Shown: positions 16,165-26,285, counted from the first letter of the stretch. The stretch is DNA of 50,623 nt from a virus (IMGVR_UViG_3300019776_000488:1-50623), one strand, 5' to 3'. A program made the numbers and translations. Notes: generated by a model from the sequence alone, not told the origin.

Positions 16165-18735
16165 TTACTTGATGCGAACTTGGCCGTTGGGGTCGATAAA
16201 CTTCGCGCCCTTTGGTAGCGCGTCAAACTCTGCTTTGCTGGCTGGGCGGGCTACACCTTGCGTGCCCCCTTGCTGTCCACCCATCTGCCTGTTCTCGCCT
16301 GTGTTTGGATTCCAGAGATACACATTGCCTGGCTGCGGATTGCCGTTCTCGTCCTTACCGCCACTCGCGGCTATTGCCTTCCATGCCTCGGGCTTGTCCT
16401 TGCCTGTCAATACGCGAAGGCGCTCGGCAATGGCTGCCTGCTCCTTGGGATTGGTGGCGTTTTGATAGGCGTTGCGCAGCTGCTCCTGCTGCGCAGCCAG
16501 TCGGCTCTTGAAGCCTTGATCCTCTTGCTTCATAGTTAGTTCGCCCTGCTGGATGGCGTTAGTGGCTGCTGCCCGTGTTGTAGCGCCACGGTCGCTGATG
16601 GTGGCCGAACCTATCGTGCCTGCGAGCTGGTTGTCCGAAACATACTTGTCGCTTGCCGCCTTGGCGCGGGCCGTGTTCGCTGCGATGATTTCCGCGAGGC
16701 GGGACTTCCCCAGTGCAGCCGTGCCGCCGTGGATGGAAGATGCTTGCGTTTCTGCGTCGTGGAGTTGCTGATCTGGCGTGCGCTCCATTAGTCCCACCAT
16801 GCGCGTGCCCTCTGGCCTTGCTGGGCGCAGCGCCTGTTGCTGCGCGTTAATAGCGCGTGCGTTTGCCACCTCTTGGTTGTACTGGAGCGATTGTTCTGCC
16901 GTCATGCCCGGCTGCATCCACGAGGAGTTATCTGTCCGGCCTTGCGCACCAGAGAACCCGAGTCCGGCCTGTTGTTGCCCATGACTCGGGGGAGGTGCAT
17001 CATTCGAGAAAGCGTAGCTGCCATTCGGCCCCATAACCACATTCGCCCCAGCGGGTGCCACGTCCACACGCCCAAAGCCCTTGCTGCGCATCCCAGCACC
17101 GGCAATCGCTTGGCCCTGCTCGTCGGCATACGACACCGGCCCCTTGATGTTGTTGCCCGAGAACTCCATCACGCCATTGGCTTGGCGCTTCATCGTCACC
17201 ACGCCACCGGGGTTAGCTTGCGCCACTTCGGCATTGGTCATGCCCTCGCGGCCTTTTTCTGCGAGGCGCTGCTTAAGGTTGTCGGTAGTCTGTGCCTGCT
17301 GGCCCCACGCTTGCGCTTCGGATTGGGCGGCTACTGCGCTATTGCTGGGTTTCGGTGCTGGCTGGTCGGTTGCCTTAGATGGATTTGATTTTGCAGGGGG
17401 TGCTGCACTGGCTGGTGCGGCATCATTCATGCCGAAGATGCCACGGCCAAACCCTTTTGCGCCATCCCATGCGGCACCGCCGCCGCGTACGGCTCCATCA
17501 ATCAGCGGGGTTGTAAACATGCCCACGGTGCCTGCTACGGTTTTCCCGACAGCTTCGCCGTAGTTGCCCTTGTTCCAAGAATCCTTAATGCCTTGCCCAA
17601 CCGACTGATTGTTGTCTGCGTATGAGAGTCCGGGGGCTTGCGCATCTTTGGTCGGCGCGCTCCCTGTTGGAAACCCGCGAGCAGAAACAGCAGGGGGTGC
17701 AGTAGGCTTTGGCGGCTGCTGGCCAATCACGCCTTGAGGCACTTGCGCAAACTTGCCGCTGCTGCCTAGCTCCATGCCCGGCCCGTCATAAATACCACGC
17801 CCTGCATCAGGGTGGCCTTGTGGGTAGATGTTGTAGAGGTCGATAACCGGGCCGCCATCATCTAAGCGCTGCGACTTTGGAGAAAACCCGCGCGCACCAT
17901 GCTTAATCTCCCCGCCATCGGCAAACCTACCGGGCTCAAATCCCTTTGCGTTCTGACTTTGCCCAAGCATCAAGGCATTGCCACTGCCAGCATTGCCCGT
18001 TGAATTTTTCAGCATCCACTCCTGTGGCTTAACTTCACCGCCGTTGGCCAGTCCAACACGCCCGCCTGCCATACTCGGCATAGCGGCGCTACTCGACAGC
18101 CTGCTTCCAAAGCCCCGTTTGTCGTTCTCTGCTTCCTGATTGCCGATCTGATTCCAGTAGTCGGGGTTGGTAAACCCAAAAGACCGCCCGGTATCCGGGA
18201 TGCTTGGAGTTGCATTACTAGGGGCACCCGAAATAGGAACAGAGTGGCCGGGCAACATGCGCCCGCTTCCATCTTGCACCGTGCCATTGCTATTGAGGTG
18301 CATGCGCTCAGTAGGCCCAACTGCGCCACCATTAGCGAAGTTGCGCGTACCAGAATCATCTACGTCCGTTGGGCCTTCGGTATCAGCATCGCCATCAACG
18401 GCATCAGCGGTACCGGACACTGGCCGGTGCGTAGCGTCCCGAAGCTGGGTAAGAAAAGCAACCCCCGCTGCATGGGCCTGCTCTTGAGTGAAGTTGCCCT
18501 GCGGCGCTTGCATATTCGCCATCTTATTGAGCGTATCGATGCCCAAAATCTTCACCGAGTCGGCGGGCACAATGAACGTGCCGGGGCGCATCCGTTGTGG
18601 AATCGAATCACTGGTGCCCGTGCCTGGGCCTTTGATCTTGCCACCTGCTGGTAGTGCAGGCATGTCTTGCTGCTCGTCGGTGGCAGCGGTAAAGCCGCGA
18701 TTGCTGCGGCCCTGAGTTTGAATTGGTTGTGCCAT
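16165..18735 (-). CDS. Internal/ejection-type virion protein, Gly/Asn-rich
   Basis: An 856-residue protein. Residues 32-75 carry GGKIKGPGTGTSDSIP...GTFIVPADSVKILG, a short module common in phage internal proteins and tape-measure-linked proteins. The central part has several (F/L)A(N/D)GG.(V/I) motifs (FANGGAVG, LANGGEVK, FADGGEIK, DDGGPV). A helical, Gln/Ala-rich segment follows (~650-760), and the tail is FDALPKGAKFIDPNGQVRIK, typical of podophage ejection proteins. The gene lies directly upstream of the giant gene with 12 bp between them, so the two are likely co-packaged. Function inferred. Confidence 0.55.
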   Translation of the reverse strand: MAQPIQTQGRSNRGFTAATDEQQDMPALPAGGKIKGPGTGTSDSIPQRMRPGTFIVPADSVKILGIDTLNKMANMQAPQGNFTQEQAHAAGVAFLTQLRDATHRPVSGTADAVDGDADTEGPTDVDDSGTRNFANGGAVGPTERMHLNSNGTVQDGSGRMLPGHSVPISGAPSNATPSIPDTGRSFGFTNPDYWNQIGNQEAENDKRGFGSRLSSSAAMPSMAGGRVGLANGGEVKPQEWMLKNSTGNAGSGNALMLGQSQNAKGFEPGRFADGGEIKHGARGFSPKSQRLDDGGPVIDLYNIYPQGHPDAGRGIYDGPGMELGSSGKFAQVPQGVIGQQPPKPTAPPAVSARGFPTGSAPTKDAQAPGLSYADNNQSVGQGIKDSWNKGNYGEAVGKTVAGTVGMFTTPLIDGAVRGGGAAWDGAKGFGRGIFGMNDAAPASAAPPAKSNPSKATDQPAPKPSNSAVAAQSEAQAWGQQAQTTDNLKQRLAEKGREGMTNAEVAQANPGGVVTMKRQANGVMEFSGNNIKGPVSYADEQGQAIAGAGMRSKGFGRVDVAPAGANVVMGPNGSYAFSNDAPPPSHGQQQAGLGFSGAQGRTDNSSWMQPGMTAEQSLQYNQEVANARAINAQQQALRPARPEGTRMVGLMERTPDQQLHDAETQASSIHGGTAALGKSRLAEIIAANTARAKAASDKYVSDNQLAGTIGSATISDRGATTRAAATNAIQQGELTMKQEDQGFKSRLAAQQEQLRNAYQNATNPKEQAAIAERLRVLTGKDKPEAWKAIAASGGKDENGNPQPGNVYLWNPNTGENRQMGGQQGGTQGVARPASKAEFDALPKGAKFIDPNGQVRIK

Positions 18736-18779
18736 TGCGGGGCGCTCCTAAAGCATATCCCCGCATGGTCTGGCCTTTG

Positions 18780-19094
18780 CTATGTGGCGTCAAAACCCAC
18801 TGGGGGTTGCTGATTTTTTGAAGCCAGCAAGGCAGCCCCAATGGCCGCCACTTGCTCCGGGGTGAACTCGTATTCGCCATTGCTCACGCGCACAGGCACT
18901 GGCGCAAAACCCTTGGGTGAGACGTCCTGAATCTGGCCGCCGTTGGCGTACCTATTCAGGGGTGGAGCAAGTCCCTTGGCGCGATCTAACTCGAACCGAG
19001 TTCGCTCGTTATCCAGTCTTTGGGTTTGTAGATCGCTCTCTATCCTGTCTTTTTTTAGCTGGACAAGGCCCTTAAAATTCTCGTCAAAGCTCAT
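18780..19094 (-). CDS. Small protein sharing the NGG motif with the adjacent internal protein
   Basis: A 104-residue protein: N-terminal charged helix (LVQLKKDRIESDLQTQRLDNERTRFELDRAK), then RYANGGQIQDVSPKGF and VRVSNGEYEFTPEQVAAIGAAL. The ANGG motif and the 'SNGEY.F.pe.VAAIG' module match the 16165-18735 product, suggesting a split or duplicated internal virion protein. SD is GGAC/AAAGGAC just upstream. Probable virion-interior or scaffold-associated role. Confidence 0.5.
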   Translation of the reverse strand: MSFDENFKGLVQLKKDRIESDLQTQRLDNERTRFELDRAKGLAPPLNRYANGGQIQDVSPKGFAPVPVRVSNGEYEFTPEQVAAIGAALLASKNQQPPVGFDAT

Positions 19095-19104
19095 GGAAAG
19101 TCCT

Positions 19105-20955
19105 TTATGTGGCAGAAGCCGAAATGGATTGCGAATTCGATTCGCTGTAGCTATTGCTTGCGCTGGCGTTGATCATCCCGTAGGAGGAAGCCACTAACTG
19201 CGCATACACCTGCGCCCCTGCCTTGGCGGCATCATTGCGCGCATTGTTGGCCATCATTGCCGCATCGTTGTTAATCTTGGCGCTGCTCATGGCAATGCTT
19301 TGCCCAGCCTCATACTGCTTAATCTGGGATTCCCACAGCTTCGCCGTCATTTCCGCCTTGGCTGTAGTGGCCGCAGCCCCAGCGCGGTACGAATCAGCCA
19401 ACACGCCAGACTGCCTGCCCAGCGCATCAATGCGGGCTGTCTCGGCAGAAATTCGCGCCTTAAACCCGTCCCATTCAATACCCTTGGCCTGAATCTTTGC
19501 GCCTACGCCAGCCACAGCCAACCGAGCCCGCTCTGCTTGCGCGCTGGCTTTGGCTTGGTAGGCTTGCGCCAGTGATTTGTAACCCTCCATCTTCGTGGAT
19601 TCGGCGCTGACACGGGCCTTGTAAATCTCTACCTTGGCAGTCTCGGCATTGAGGCCAGCCACAAAAGCCCGAACCTGCTCTCCGGCAGCTTCCAGTTTTG
19701 ACTTCTCCAGGCCCATTAACGCCTGCGCGCCGCTCACTTGGGCTTTGTAGATTTCCACGGCTGCCATTGAGCCCTCAATCTGCGCCTTGAACTGCTGCAC
19801 CAAGCTGGTGTTGATGTCGGCCTTGATCTTTTCGCCTTCAAGCTCGGCCTTGTAAACCTCAACTTTGTTCAGTTCCGCCTTGATGATGGTTTCGTAGGTG
19901 GCCGCGTAGGTTTTGAACCCATCCAGCAGCGCCTGGAACCGTTGCACGCCAGCGTTATACAGTTGCAGCGAGTTTTCTGCCGCAACCTTGGCCGCGTCAA
20001 AGGCCATCTGCTCTATCTTGAGGGCGTAATCCATGAGCTGCGCCTCTAGCCTCATGCCCTCGTCAATGGCCTGTTTTAGGTTTTCTTGCTCCAGCTCGGC
20101 CTGCTTGATGCTGATGTCGCGGCTCAGAGTGGATAGCTTGTCGTGGTACGCCTGCCGTGCATCGCGCAACTGTGCCGCCAGCACACCGGGGGGCAGCGCA
20201 AACCCCAGAGACTCGGCGCTGCGCATCACATCACGTTCACCGGCCAGCGCAATCTGGGTTTCCCGGTCACGGGCACGATCCCACAATGCCTGTTCAACCA
20301 CTGGGTTTAGGCCTGTGCCACCCAGTAGCCGCTGGCCGATTACGCCCTTGAGGTTTTCCAGTAGCTGCGAGGCATAGGCTGGGCCACGTTGGTAACTCCA
20401 CGGTGTCGGCTGCACCAAGTCCAACTCGGGCACATCCTCCAGCTTGGCCAGCCAGTCCTCGTGCAAATTAACCCCGCCAAAGGTGCGTGTGGTAATGGTT
20501 AGATAGGTAGGCGCATCAGGCAAAACTACCACAGGCACATCAGGTACCGTTACTTGGTTGATCTCCGGGATAGTCGGGGCCGTGCCGATGGTAATGGTGG
20601 GGTCTACGCCAAACGCCATCTCCGGGGGTTTTGTATCGAAGTCGTCAATCTGCACGCTTGCATCCAGCCCCGTCATATCTATGGGGGATGGCATATCGCC
20701 GGGCATCCTGAACTCGATCTCCGGCATAGTGGGTACATCTTTACCCCAGTCAATCGGCGGCGGCGCGATGCCTTGCCACTGCACGCTGATGGTTGGTGGG
20801 GTGTAGAGCGAGTTATTTAGCGCAGCGGCGAACGTGTCTAGGCTACGTCCTGCGCTATTGGCGTAGCCAACTGCCAAATTAAATGCGGTTGCAACCTGAT
20901 CATCCGCTCTTACTGCACCGTTAGAAAGCGCTCCACCACCGAATCCAGTTGCCAT
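19105..20955 (-). CDS. Long coiled-coil virion protein (616 residues)
   Basis: The N-terminal ~190 residues are Pro/Thr-rich with repeated P.(I/M)P.I/P.IPEI patterns. From ~250 to 560 the protein is almost continuous Ala/Lys/Glu helix, with repeats such as KVEVYKAELEGEKIKAD, AAVEIYKAQVSGA and KVEIYKARVSAES: a repeated ~40-residue (K.E.YKA) coiled-coil unit. The C terminus is Ser/Ala-rich. ATG at 20955 is preferred over the in-frame GTG at 20958: it has AAGGAG at 6 bp and an ATGA overlap. Probably an elongated tail or ejection protein; no known enzyme motif. Confidence 0.5.
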   Translation of the reverse strand: MATGFGGGALSNGAVRADDQVATAFNLAVGYANSAGRSLDTFAAALNNSLYTPPTISVQWQGIAPPPIDWGKDVPTMPEIEFRMPGDMPSPIDMTGLDASVQIDDFDTKPPEMAFGVDPTITIGTAPTIPEINQVTVPDVPVVVLPDAPTYLTITTRTFGGVNLHEDWLAKLEDVPELDLVQPTPWSYQRGPAYASQLLENLKGVIGQRLLGGTGLNPVVEQALWDRARDRETQIALAGERDVMRSAESLGFALPPGVLAAQLRDARQAYHDKLSTLSRDISIKQAELEQENLKQAIDEGMRLEAQLMDYALKIEQMAFDAAKVAAENSLQLYNAGVQRFQALLDGFKTYAATYETIIKAELNKVEVYKAELEGEKIKADINTSLVQQFKAQIEGSMAAVEIYKAQVSGAQALMGLEKSKLEAAGEQVRAFVAGLNAETAKVEIYKARVSAESTKMEGYKSLAQAYQAKASAQAERARLAVAGVGAKIQAKGIEWDGFKARISAETARIDALGRQSGVLADSYRAGAAATTAKAEMTAKLWESQIKQYEAGQSIAMSSAKINNDAAMMANNARNDAAKAGAQVYAQLVASSYGMINASASNSYSESNSQSISASAT

Positions 20956-21386
20956 CACGCACTCCTTCTACTTTTAGAACCAGCCATCACTACCTCGATG
21001 CGGTCAATCTGAAAATCATCGCCACCGGGGTTGCTAAAGCCAAACCCCAGATAGTTCTCCCGGATACCGCGCCCGAGTTTGCAGCGCGATAGGCCCGATG
21101 GCAAAACCATAAAGGGGTAGACCCATTCCTGCGCTTGCCCTATCACGCGCACCTGCGCATTGCCTGTGCCGCGCATGGCTAGGTAGGCCAGCTCCAAAGA
21201 CTTTTTGAGCGTGGATGCTTGGATCGTCTTGGGCGTTTGCACTTGGGCCACGATAGGTAAGCCCGCGTCGGTGTCGCCTCCCAGCAAGAACAGGCCCAAC
21301 GTGCTGCCAGCATGGGTAGGCGTGATGCCGTGAAAGGTGGCGTCGTATTCGGACACTGCGCCGGTTAGGGTGTTGATTAGAATCAT
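20955..21386 (-). CDS. Conserved phage tail-region protein
   Basis: A 143-residue protein beginning MILINTLTGAVSEYD; contains GSTLGLFLLGGDTDAGLPIVAQVQTPKT, and near the C terminus ENYLGFGFSNPGGDDFQIDRIEVVMAGSKSRR. The last part looks like a beta-sandwich edge. ATG at 21386 was chosen over a GTG at 21389. Overlaps the next gene by ATGA. Probably a small tail-completion or neck protein; no family recognised. Confidence 0.5.
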   Translation of the reverse strand: MILINTLTGAVSEYDATFHGITPTHAGSTLGLFLLGGDTDAGLPIVAQVQTPKTIQASTLKKSLELAYLAMRGTGNAQVRVIGQAQEWVYPFMVLPSGLSRCKLGRGIRENYLGFGFSNPGGDDFQIDRIEVVMAGSKSRRSA

Positions 21387-21392
21387 CACGAA

Positions 21393-23927
21393 TCAAACAT
21401 CTCCATGAAGAATTGTCATTTCAAAAGCTGATGTAGACCCGTAGGATTTGCGGATATAGGAACTAAATAACTGATCCGGCACATCAACCAAGTCGTATAG
21501 ATTTGTCACTGTGCCGTCATCACACACAGCCAGTGCGATAGATTTGATGCCTATGCCTTCGTGTGCATTTATTTGCCCGCCGTTGTCATACACGCTGCGT
21601 TCTGCAATGCCGGGAGGGAGGGAAAACATGATGCACTCCGAGGTAGATACTGCTGCATGTAAAACCCCCTCTGATCCAGAAGCATCGGCGCAGATATGTT
21701 GTTGATACAGTGCTTGCACATAGAGGGCACTATTTTTAGCCCCCCTGATACTGTAGTCTCCAGAGCCGCTAAATCTGCTCTCATAGACGGTGTAGACGGA
21801 TCGTTTTCCGTCGGAGCGGCGCTTTATTACGTCAACTGAATACGAAATACTGCGCGACCACCTGCCATCACTGCGGTGCTCCCACCTCTCCACAATCATC
21901 CAGCCAGTATCAGCATTGATGTGAATAACATCATCCGCCTTAACTGTCAAAACATCTGATGCAACATTGGTGGGCGGCGCAAAAACAGACCTGCTATCAA
22001 TACCGAAAAAACCAGAAACCTCAATGTCAACAACAGAAAGGTATCTATTTATTGGGGTATTGTTGTAATAGTCGTACTCTTTTGAATACACATTGTCCGC
22101 ATACACTGCATCGACGCTAATGGCTTCTGCGCCATACTTTTGTTTCTGGATAAATCCATTGTTATTGGTGATGCCGTATTGTGAATAGTGCTGATCATTT
22201 GCAGGAAGTCCCACATGGGGCGGCTCTCGTAAATTATTCAGAGTAACCCCGTCCTTTGGAGTTATGTACGCCGCATCCGTACCTGTCGAGTAACCGCCCG
22301 TCACGCTTCCGAGCATAGAGTCCGAGCTTGAAGTGTAGGAGTGCTCCAAATATTTAATTGATTCACCAAACAAGGCAATGTCGCCGTTGCGCACCGATTC
22401 CAATGTCGCTGTTTTGGTTATGCTGTACGAAAGATCGACAAACCGCTCATAGGCTCCGTCTACGTTGAATGAAAAATTGAACGTACTATCGCCTGATTCG
22501 TTATTAGCAAACCTCCCGCCCCATGACTGCAATGTATTACCGTAGACAGCGTGAGATCGCAATCCGTACCCAGACTGAGCACTAGATGACTCATTGACCG
22601 AACCAGGAAAGGTTACGGACACGGTTGATGGCTGGTAGATGTGCTTTGGTACAACTGAACCGGGAGGCCCAAGTCGATCCAGTTCAGAAGATGCGGTTTG
22701 GATGTAGTTCACTCCATCACTGGTTCTCCACGGGTCGTAGCTAAATCCGGGATGTTCGGCGTCGAACACTAAGCGTGTTTTATAGATTATCGCACCGATA
22801 AGCAGTACAGGTGCTTCAGCATAATCATCAGCGTAGCCGACTACCTTTGTTCGCTCATATACCGGCCTTGGTTGTGGGCGGCTTGAGCTAGAGGTTTGGC
22901 TGTCTGTCCTGTCAAATACAGTGGTGCTAGATTCCCCCAGTTCCCACACATATTTTCCATCCACTACAGCTATCGTGCATGAGATTACTGGAACGCCCTC
23001 AGATTCAACTACGGGTGCCTTCGGTGCGAAAACGACAAACCTACCGTTTTTTCCGAAGGAGACAGTATCTGCGCGGTCAACTCCGGTATTGGTTTCCTCG
23101 AAAAGCAGAATGTATCCCGTGTTTATCCCGATGACTGGTAGCTGGTTTCCCACCTTCATCGCGGAAATAAAATCACCATCAGTCACCTTCGTTACCTTGC
23201 CGCTGACCATCGGTAAAGACCACCTCATGATGCCAAACTGGGTAGCAACAAACAGCCCGGATTCGCCATCTCTGCTTACTGCTTTTATTCGTGTATCCAG
23301 ATTAGATGACAGCATGTGGTTTTTTCCATCATCCCATTCCGGTATTTTTGCGCACAAATGTAGGCCCACAAAAACGTAATCACCGATTACCGTAACTCCG
23401 GTGCCGTAGTGGATATGGCCTTGCCAATTTTCATCACCCATAGCACGACCAACAGTGCCGCCACGCCCAACAATAAATGGGCGCTTCTTCCCATTTTCAT
23501 TCCTTATCTTTAGCACTACTGCGCTATTAATTAGGGTTTTAGTGTCCTCATTGTATTCAATGCCGTTGAGCTGCGCTTCGGTAACAGGCATGCCATTATT
23601 CCAGCCGTAGCGCCCGATCTCGTCGCCCCAGTCTTTAGACCACCCGGTGCGCAACCCACGGATAACAAAAATCACACCTATCTCAGACACATTCGGCACC
23701 ACCACCCGTACCACATACACTCCAAACTGAAAGCTCATTCGCACCATAGAGCCATCAGCAATGCGTACTGTGTGAGTATGGTTCGGAACAATCGACGCCT
23801 TTACCTGGTGCTTAAAAGCATTGAACACCCCATTCACGGCTGCCACCTGTGCGCCATTCAATTGCGCCGCTGCACCATACTGATCGGTAACGATCATGCG
23901 CGCCGGAATGCCTGCTTCTTGCCTCAT
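21393..23927 (-). CDS. Large tail protein with distinct base composition
   Basis: An 844-residue protein of unknown family. The N-terminal half has repeated beta-rich units (GVTVIGDYVFVGLHL, SGLFVATQFGIMRWSLP, QLPVIGINTGYILLF) consistent with a beta-propeller. The C-terminal half is Ser/Tyr/Asp-rich with RYLSVVDIEVSGFFGIDSRSV and a final segment ending STSAFEMTILHGD. The DNA is visibly more AT-rich than its neighbours, especially 21900-22700. ATGA overlap with the upstream gene. Best guess is a tailspike, nozzle or receptor-contacting protein exchanged horizontally. Confidence 0.5.
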   Translation of the reverse strand: MRQEAGIPARMIVTDQYGAAAQLNGAQVAAVNGVFNAFKHQVKASIVPNHTHTVRIADGSMVRMSFQFGVYVVRVVVPNVSEIGVIFVIRGLRTGWSKDWGDEIGRYGWNNGMPVTEAQLNGIEYNEDTKTLINSAVVLKIRNENGKKRPFIVGRGGTVGRAMGDENWQGHIHYGTGVTVIGDYVFVGLHLCAKIPEWDDGKNHMLSSNLDTRIKAVSRDGESGLFVATQFGIMRWSLPMVSGKVTKVTDGDFISAMKVGNQLPVIGINTGYILLFEETNTGVDRADTVSFGKNGRFVVFAPKAPVVESEGVPVISCTIAVVDGKYVWELGESSTTVFDRTDSQTSSSSRPQPRPVYERTKVVGYADDYAEAPVLLIGAIIYKTRLVFDAEHPGFSYDPWRTSDGVNYIQTASSELDRLGPPGSVVPKHIYQPSTVSVTFPGSVNESSSAQSGYGLRSHAVYGNTLQSWGGRFANNESGDSTFNFSFNVDGAYERFVDLSYSITKTATLESVRNGDIALFGESIKYLEHSYTSSSDSMLGSVTGGYSTGTDAAYITPKDGVTLNNLREPPHVGLPANDQHYSQYGITNNNGFIQKQKYGAEAISVDAVYADNVYSKEYDYYNNTPINRYLSVVDIEVSGFFGIDSRSVFAPPTNVASDVLTVKADDVIHINADTGWMIVERWEHRSDGRWSRSISYSVDVIKRRSDGKRSVYTVYESRFSGSGDYSIRGAKNSALYVQALYQQHICADASGSEGVLHAAVSTSECIMFSLPPGIAERSVYDNGGQINAHEGIGIKSIALAVCDDGTVTNLYDLVDVPDQLFSSYIRKSYGSTSAFEMTILHGDV

Positions 23928-25096
23928 TGCACCACCGCCATGTATTGGGGAATACCGTCCAGCACCCGGAATGTTGCAACCACCTCGGCAGCATCAGTGC
24001 GATAGCGCCCCTGCGTCAACCGCGCCACTTGCCCGCCATTGAACCCGGCCACAATGCCGCCATCCACAATGCACAGCATGGCGCTGCCGCTGCCCACGTT
24101 CTGGCCTAGCGTTATCTTGTCGCCGGGTGCTGCCGCGCCTGATCCGGGCACCACACGTCCGGGCACCACCTGCCGGAACGCCAGCTTGTCAAAATCAGGG
24201 CCGCCCAGAAACGCCAGCTCCTGCTCAGTGCCCACATAAACGCCATCATCTACGGGCTGCACCAGCGTAATCGGTGCCGTGAACTGCTTGAAGTCGCGGC
24301 GCAACTCGAACAAATGCCACGCTCCCGGCATAGATGCCCACAGCACCGGGCCATCGGCCACCAGTACGCGGCTATTCCAAAATGCCATCGCCTTGCCAGC
24401 GGGTGCAGGATGCGTGCCCACGGTGCGACACGGCTGCACCAAGGCGCTGTTTTCGCCTATGTAGCTGAACATGGGCGTGCTGGTGGAGCCAGCCAGGTAC
24501 GCGCCTTCACCGCCGTGGCCACTCAGGTACACATTGATCGTGTGGCCATCGCGTACCGGCAGCGCGTCAATAAAGATGCCGCCCTCATCCAACTGCAATG
24601 GCTCGGCAGCCAGCGGCGCACCTTCCAAGCCATCGCTCATGCGCGTGTAGCTGATGCGGTACTGGTACAGGCCGGGGGCCAGCTTGCCAGCAATAGGCAG
24701 CGCGTAGCCCGTGCCCTCTGGCGTAGGCACACCCCATTGCGTAGCCGGGCCGCCGCTGGTCATGCCACAAATCAGCCCATTGGAAAACGCCGTGCGCCCG
24801 CCGGGTAGATTGCAGTAATGCACCCGGTCTGGCCCCAGCGATGGATAAACCACCACGCGACTACCGTCGGGGTAGATGGCCACCAAGTCGCCGCCATCTA
24901 CAACCGCCAGCATATAGCCCTCGGACTGGTGCAAGCTCTTGTGGCACTGGCTTGATAGCAACGTAAACCCGCCGCGCCTGCGCAGTTCGCCCGATAGGCC
25001 AATATCCACATTGGTGGCCGTAACCAGATCAGACTCGCCCATGCGCTCTTGGGGCAGCACATTGTTGATGCCCATGAACTTTTCAAACGTCAGCAT
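23924..25096 (-). CDS. Tail accessory protein, P22 gp10/nozzle-like (tentative)
   Basis: A 390-residue protein. The start MLTFEKFMGINNVLPQERMG and TATNVDIGLSGELRRRGGF is the typical opening of podophage stabilisation or tail-nozzle proteins. The body is beta-rich with propeller-like repeats (YMLAVVDGGDLVAIYPDGS, SMLCIVDGGIVAGFNGGQVARL). Located between capsid-proximal and ejection genes, where P22-like phages carry tail accessory factors. SD AGGA 9 bp upstream. Confidence 0.55.
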   Translation of the reverse strand: MLTFEKFMGINNVLPQERMGESDLVTATNVDIGLSGELRRRGGFTLLSSQCHKSLHQSEGYMLAVVDGGDLVAIYPDGSRVVVYPSLGPDRVHYCNLPGGRTAFSNGLICGMTSGGPATQWGVPTPEGTGYALPIAGKLAPGLYQYRISYTRMSDGLEGAPLAAEPLQLDEGGIFIDALPVRDGHTINVYLSGHGGEGAYLAGSTSTPMFSYIGENSALVQPCRTVGTHPAPAGKAMAFWNSRVLVADGPVLWASMPGAWHLFELRRDFKQFTAPITLVQPVDDGVYVGTEQELAFLGGPDFDKLAFRQVVPGRVVPGSGAAAPGDKITLGQNVGSGSAMLCIVDGGIVAGFNGGQVARLTQGRYRTDAAEVVATFRVLDGIPQYMAVVQ

Positions 25097-26283
25097 GTGT
25101 GCATCCTGCGGATAGTGATGGGGCCGAAGGTCGGCATAGCGTGCAGCGGCATTGCGGGGTGTATCGTTGCCCCCAGATAGGGCACACCAAACTCCACGGA
25201 CTCAATGCTCTCCATCACGGGAAAACTGCCCAGCATCGAAACACCTACAGCCCCAAGGCGAATGCCCGCATACCAATCGCCCAATGGATGCACCGTGCTA
25301 ACCGTCGGCTGCCCAAAAGTCACCTGCCCAAACAAACTGCTTGCCGGTGCCACATGGGTAGGCGCATCGCCAGCGCCAAACACCACGGGCTCCAAACTAG
25401 AGGCCTCATGCACTGAGCGCACCACAGGCACACTAAACGTGGCCGAAGCCTCGATAGAGGTTGCTGGGTGGCTAGTAACAAAGCTCACCGAATGTGTGCC
25501 AAATATCGGGGCCTCAATAGGCTGTATTTGCTGCGCCACCAGCGTACCGAACACCGACACCTGGTAGGCCGTCGGTGGCGTAATGAACGGGATAAGCTGC
25601 ACACTCTCAGTGGCATAACAAACCACCACCACAGAAGGCGTGCCAAATTGCGTTACCGCCCCCAGCGTGTGTGCGGCACTGGAGTCCGAAACCGCACGCG
25701 CAGCAGGTGACCCCAGTGGCGTAGGCGCTTGCGCATAGGCGCTAACCGTAGTCAGCGCGAACACGCTTGCGCCGCTCAGTGGGCTTGGAGCGATGGCATG
25801 GATCGCTGGCATCACCATTGCAACCGCATGCGCCGCGCCCAGAGGGCTAGGTGCCGCCGCATGCGCCTGCAACAAAGTCCATGCACTGGCCAATGCAGAC
25901 GCACCACCCAACGGGGTAGGGGCAGCAACCCTAGCTGCCCGAACCGATACCGCCTGCACCTGCGCGTTGCCCAAAATAGCAGGGGCTTGCGCCCGAACAA
26001 AGAACAACTGCCCAGAAAACGCCACAGCACGCGCCGCACCCAATGGGCTAGGAGCATCAGCGCGCACTGTATGCACCGCGCTGGCCATAACCTGCGCTGC
26101 CCCTAATGGGCTAGGCGCTGCCACCTGCGCTGCCGTCACACTCTGCGCCACCGAAGCGGGTGCGCCCAGCGGACTAGGGGAGCTTGCCCACGCCTGCGCC
26201 CCTTCAACCTGCCCAAACACCAACGGCACCGGCCCCGGCGTCACCAGCGCCGGGAATTTGAAAATCAGCGCAGTATCAGCCAT
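25090..26283 (-). CDS. Repeat-rich virion protein with APSPLGAA repeats
   Basis: A 397-residue protein. Residues ~30-210 consist of about eight copies of a ~25-residue unit centred on APSPLGAA (variants APTPLGGA, APSPLSGA, APAILGNA). The C-terminal part has PIFGTHSVSF, PTFGPITIRRM-type motifs. Its DNA shows matching repeats around GGGCTAGG between ~25,690 and 26,190. Probably a fibrous virion component; no family recognised. Its end overlaps the start of the next gene. Confidence 0.5.
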   Translation of the reverse strand: MADTALIFKFPALVTPGPVPLVFGQVEGAQAWASSPSPLGAPASVAQSVTAAQVAAPSPLGAAQVMASAVHTVRADAPSPLGAARAVAFSGQLFFVRAQAPAILGNAQVQAVSVRAARVAAPTPLGGASALASAWTLLQAHAAAPSPLGAAHAVAMVMPAIHAIAPSPLSGASVFALTTVSAYAQAPTPLGSPAARAVSDSSAAHTLGAVTQFGTPSVVVVCYATESVQLIPFITPPTAYQVSVFGTLVAQQIQPIEAPIFGTHSVSFVTSHPATSIEASATFSVPVVRSVHEASSLEPVVFGAGDAPTHVAPASSLFGQVTFGQPTVSTVHPLGDWYAGIRLGAVGVSMLGSFPVMESIESVEFGVPYLGATIHPAMPLHAMPTFGPITIRRMHTC

Positions 26284-26285
26284 CG

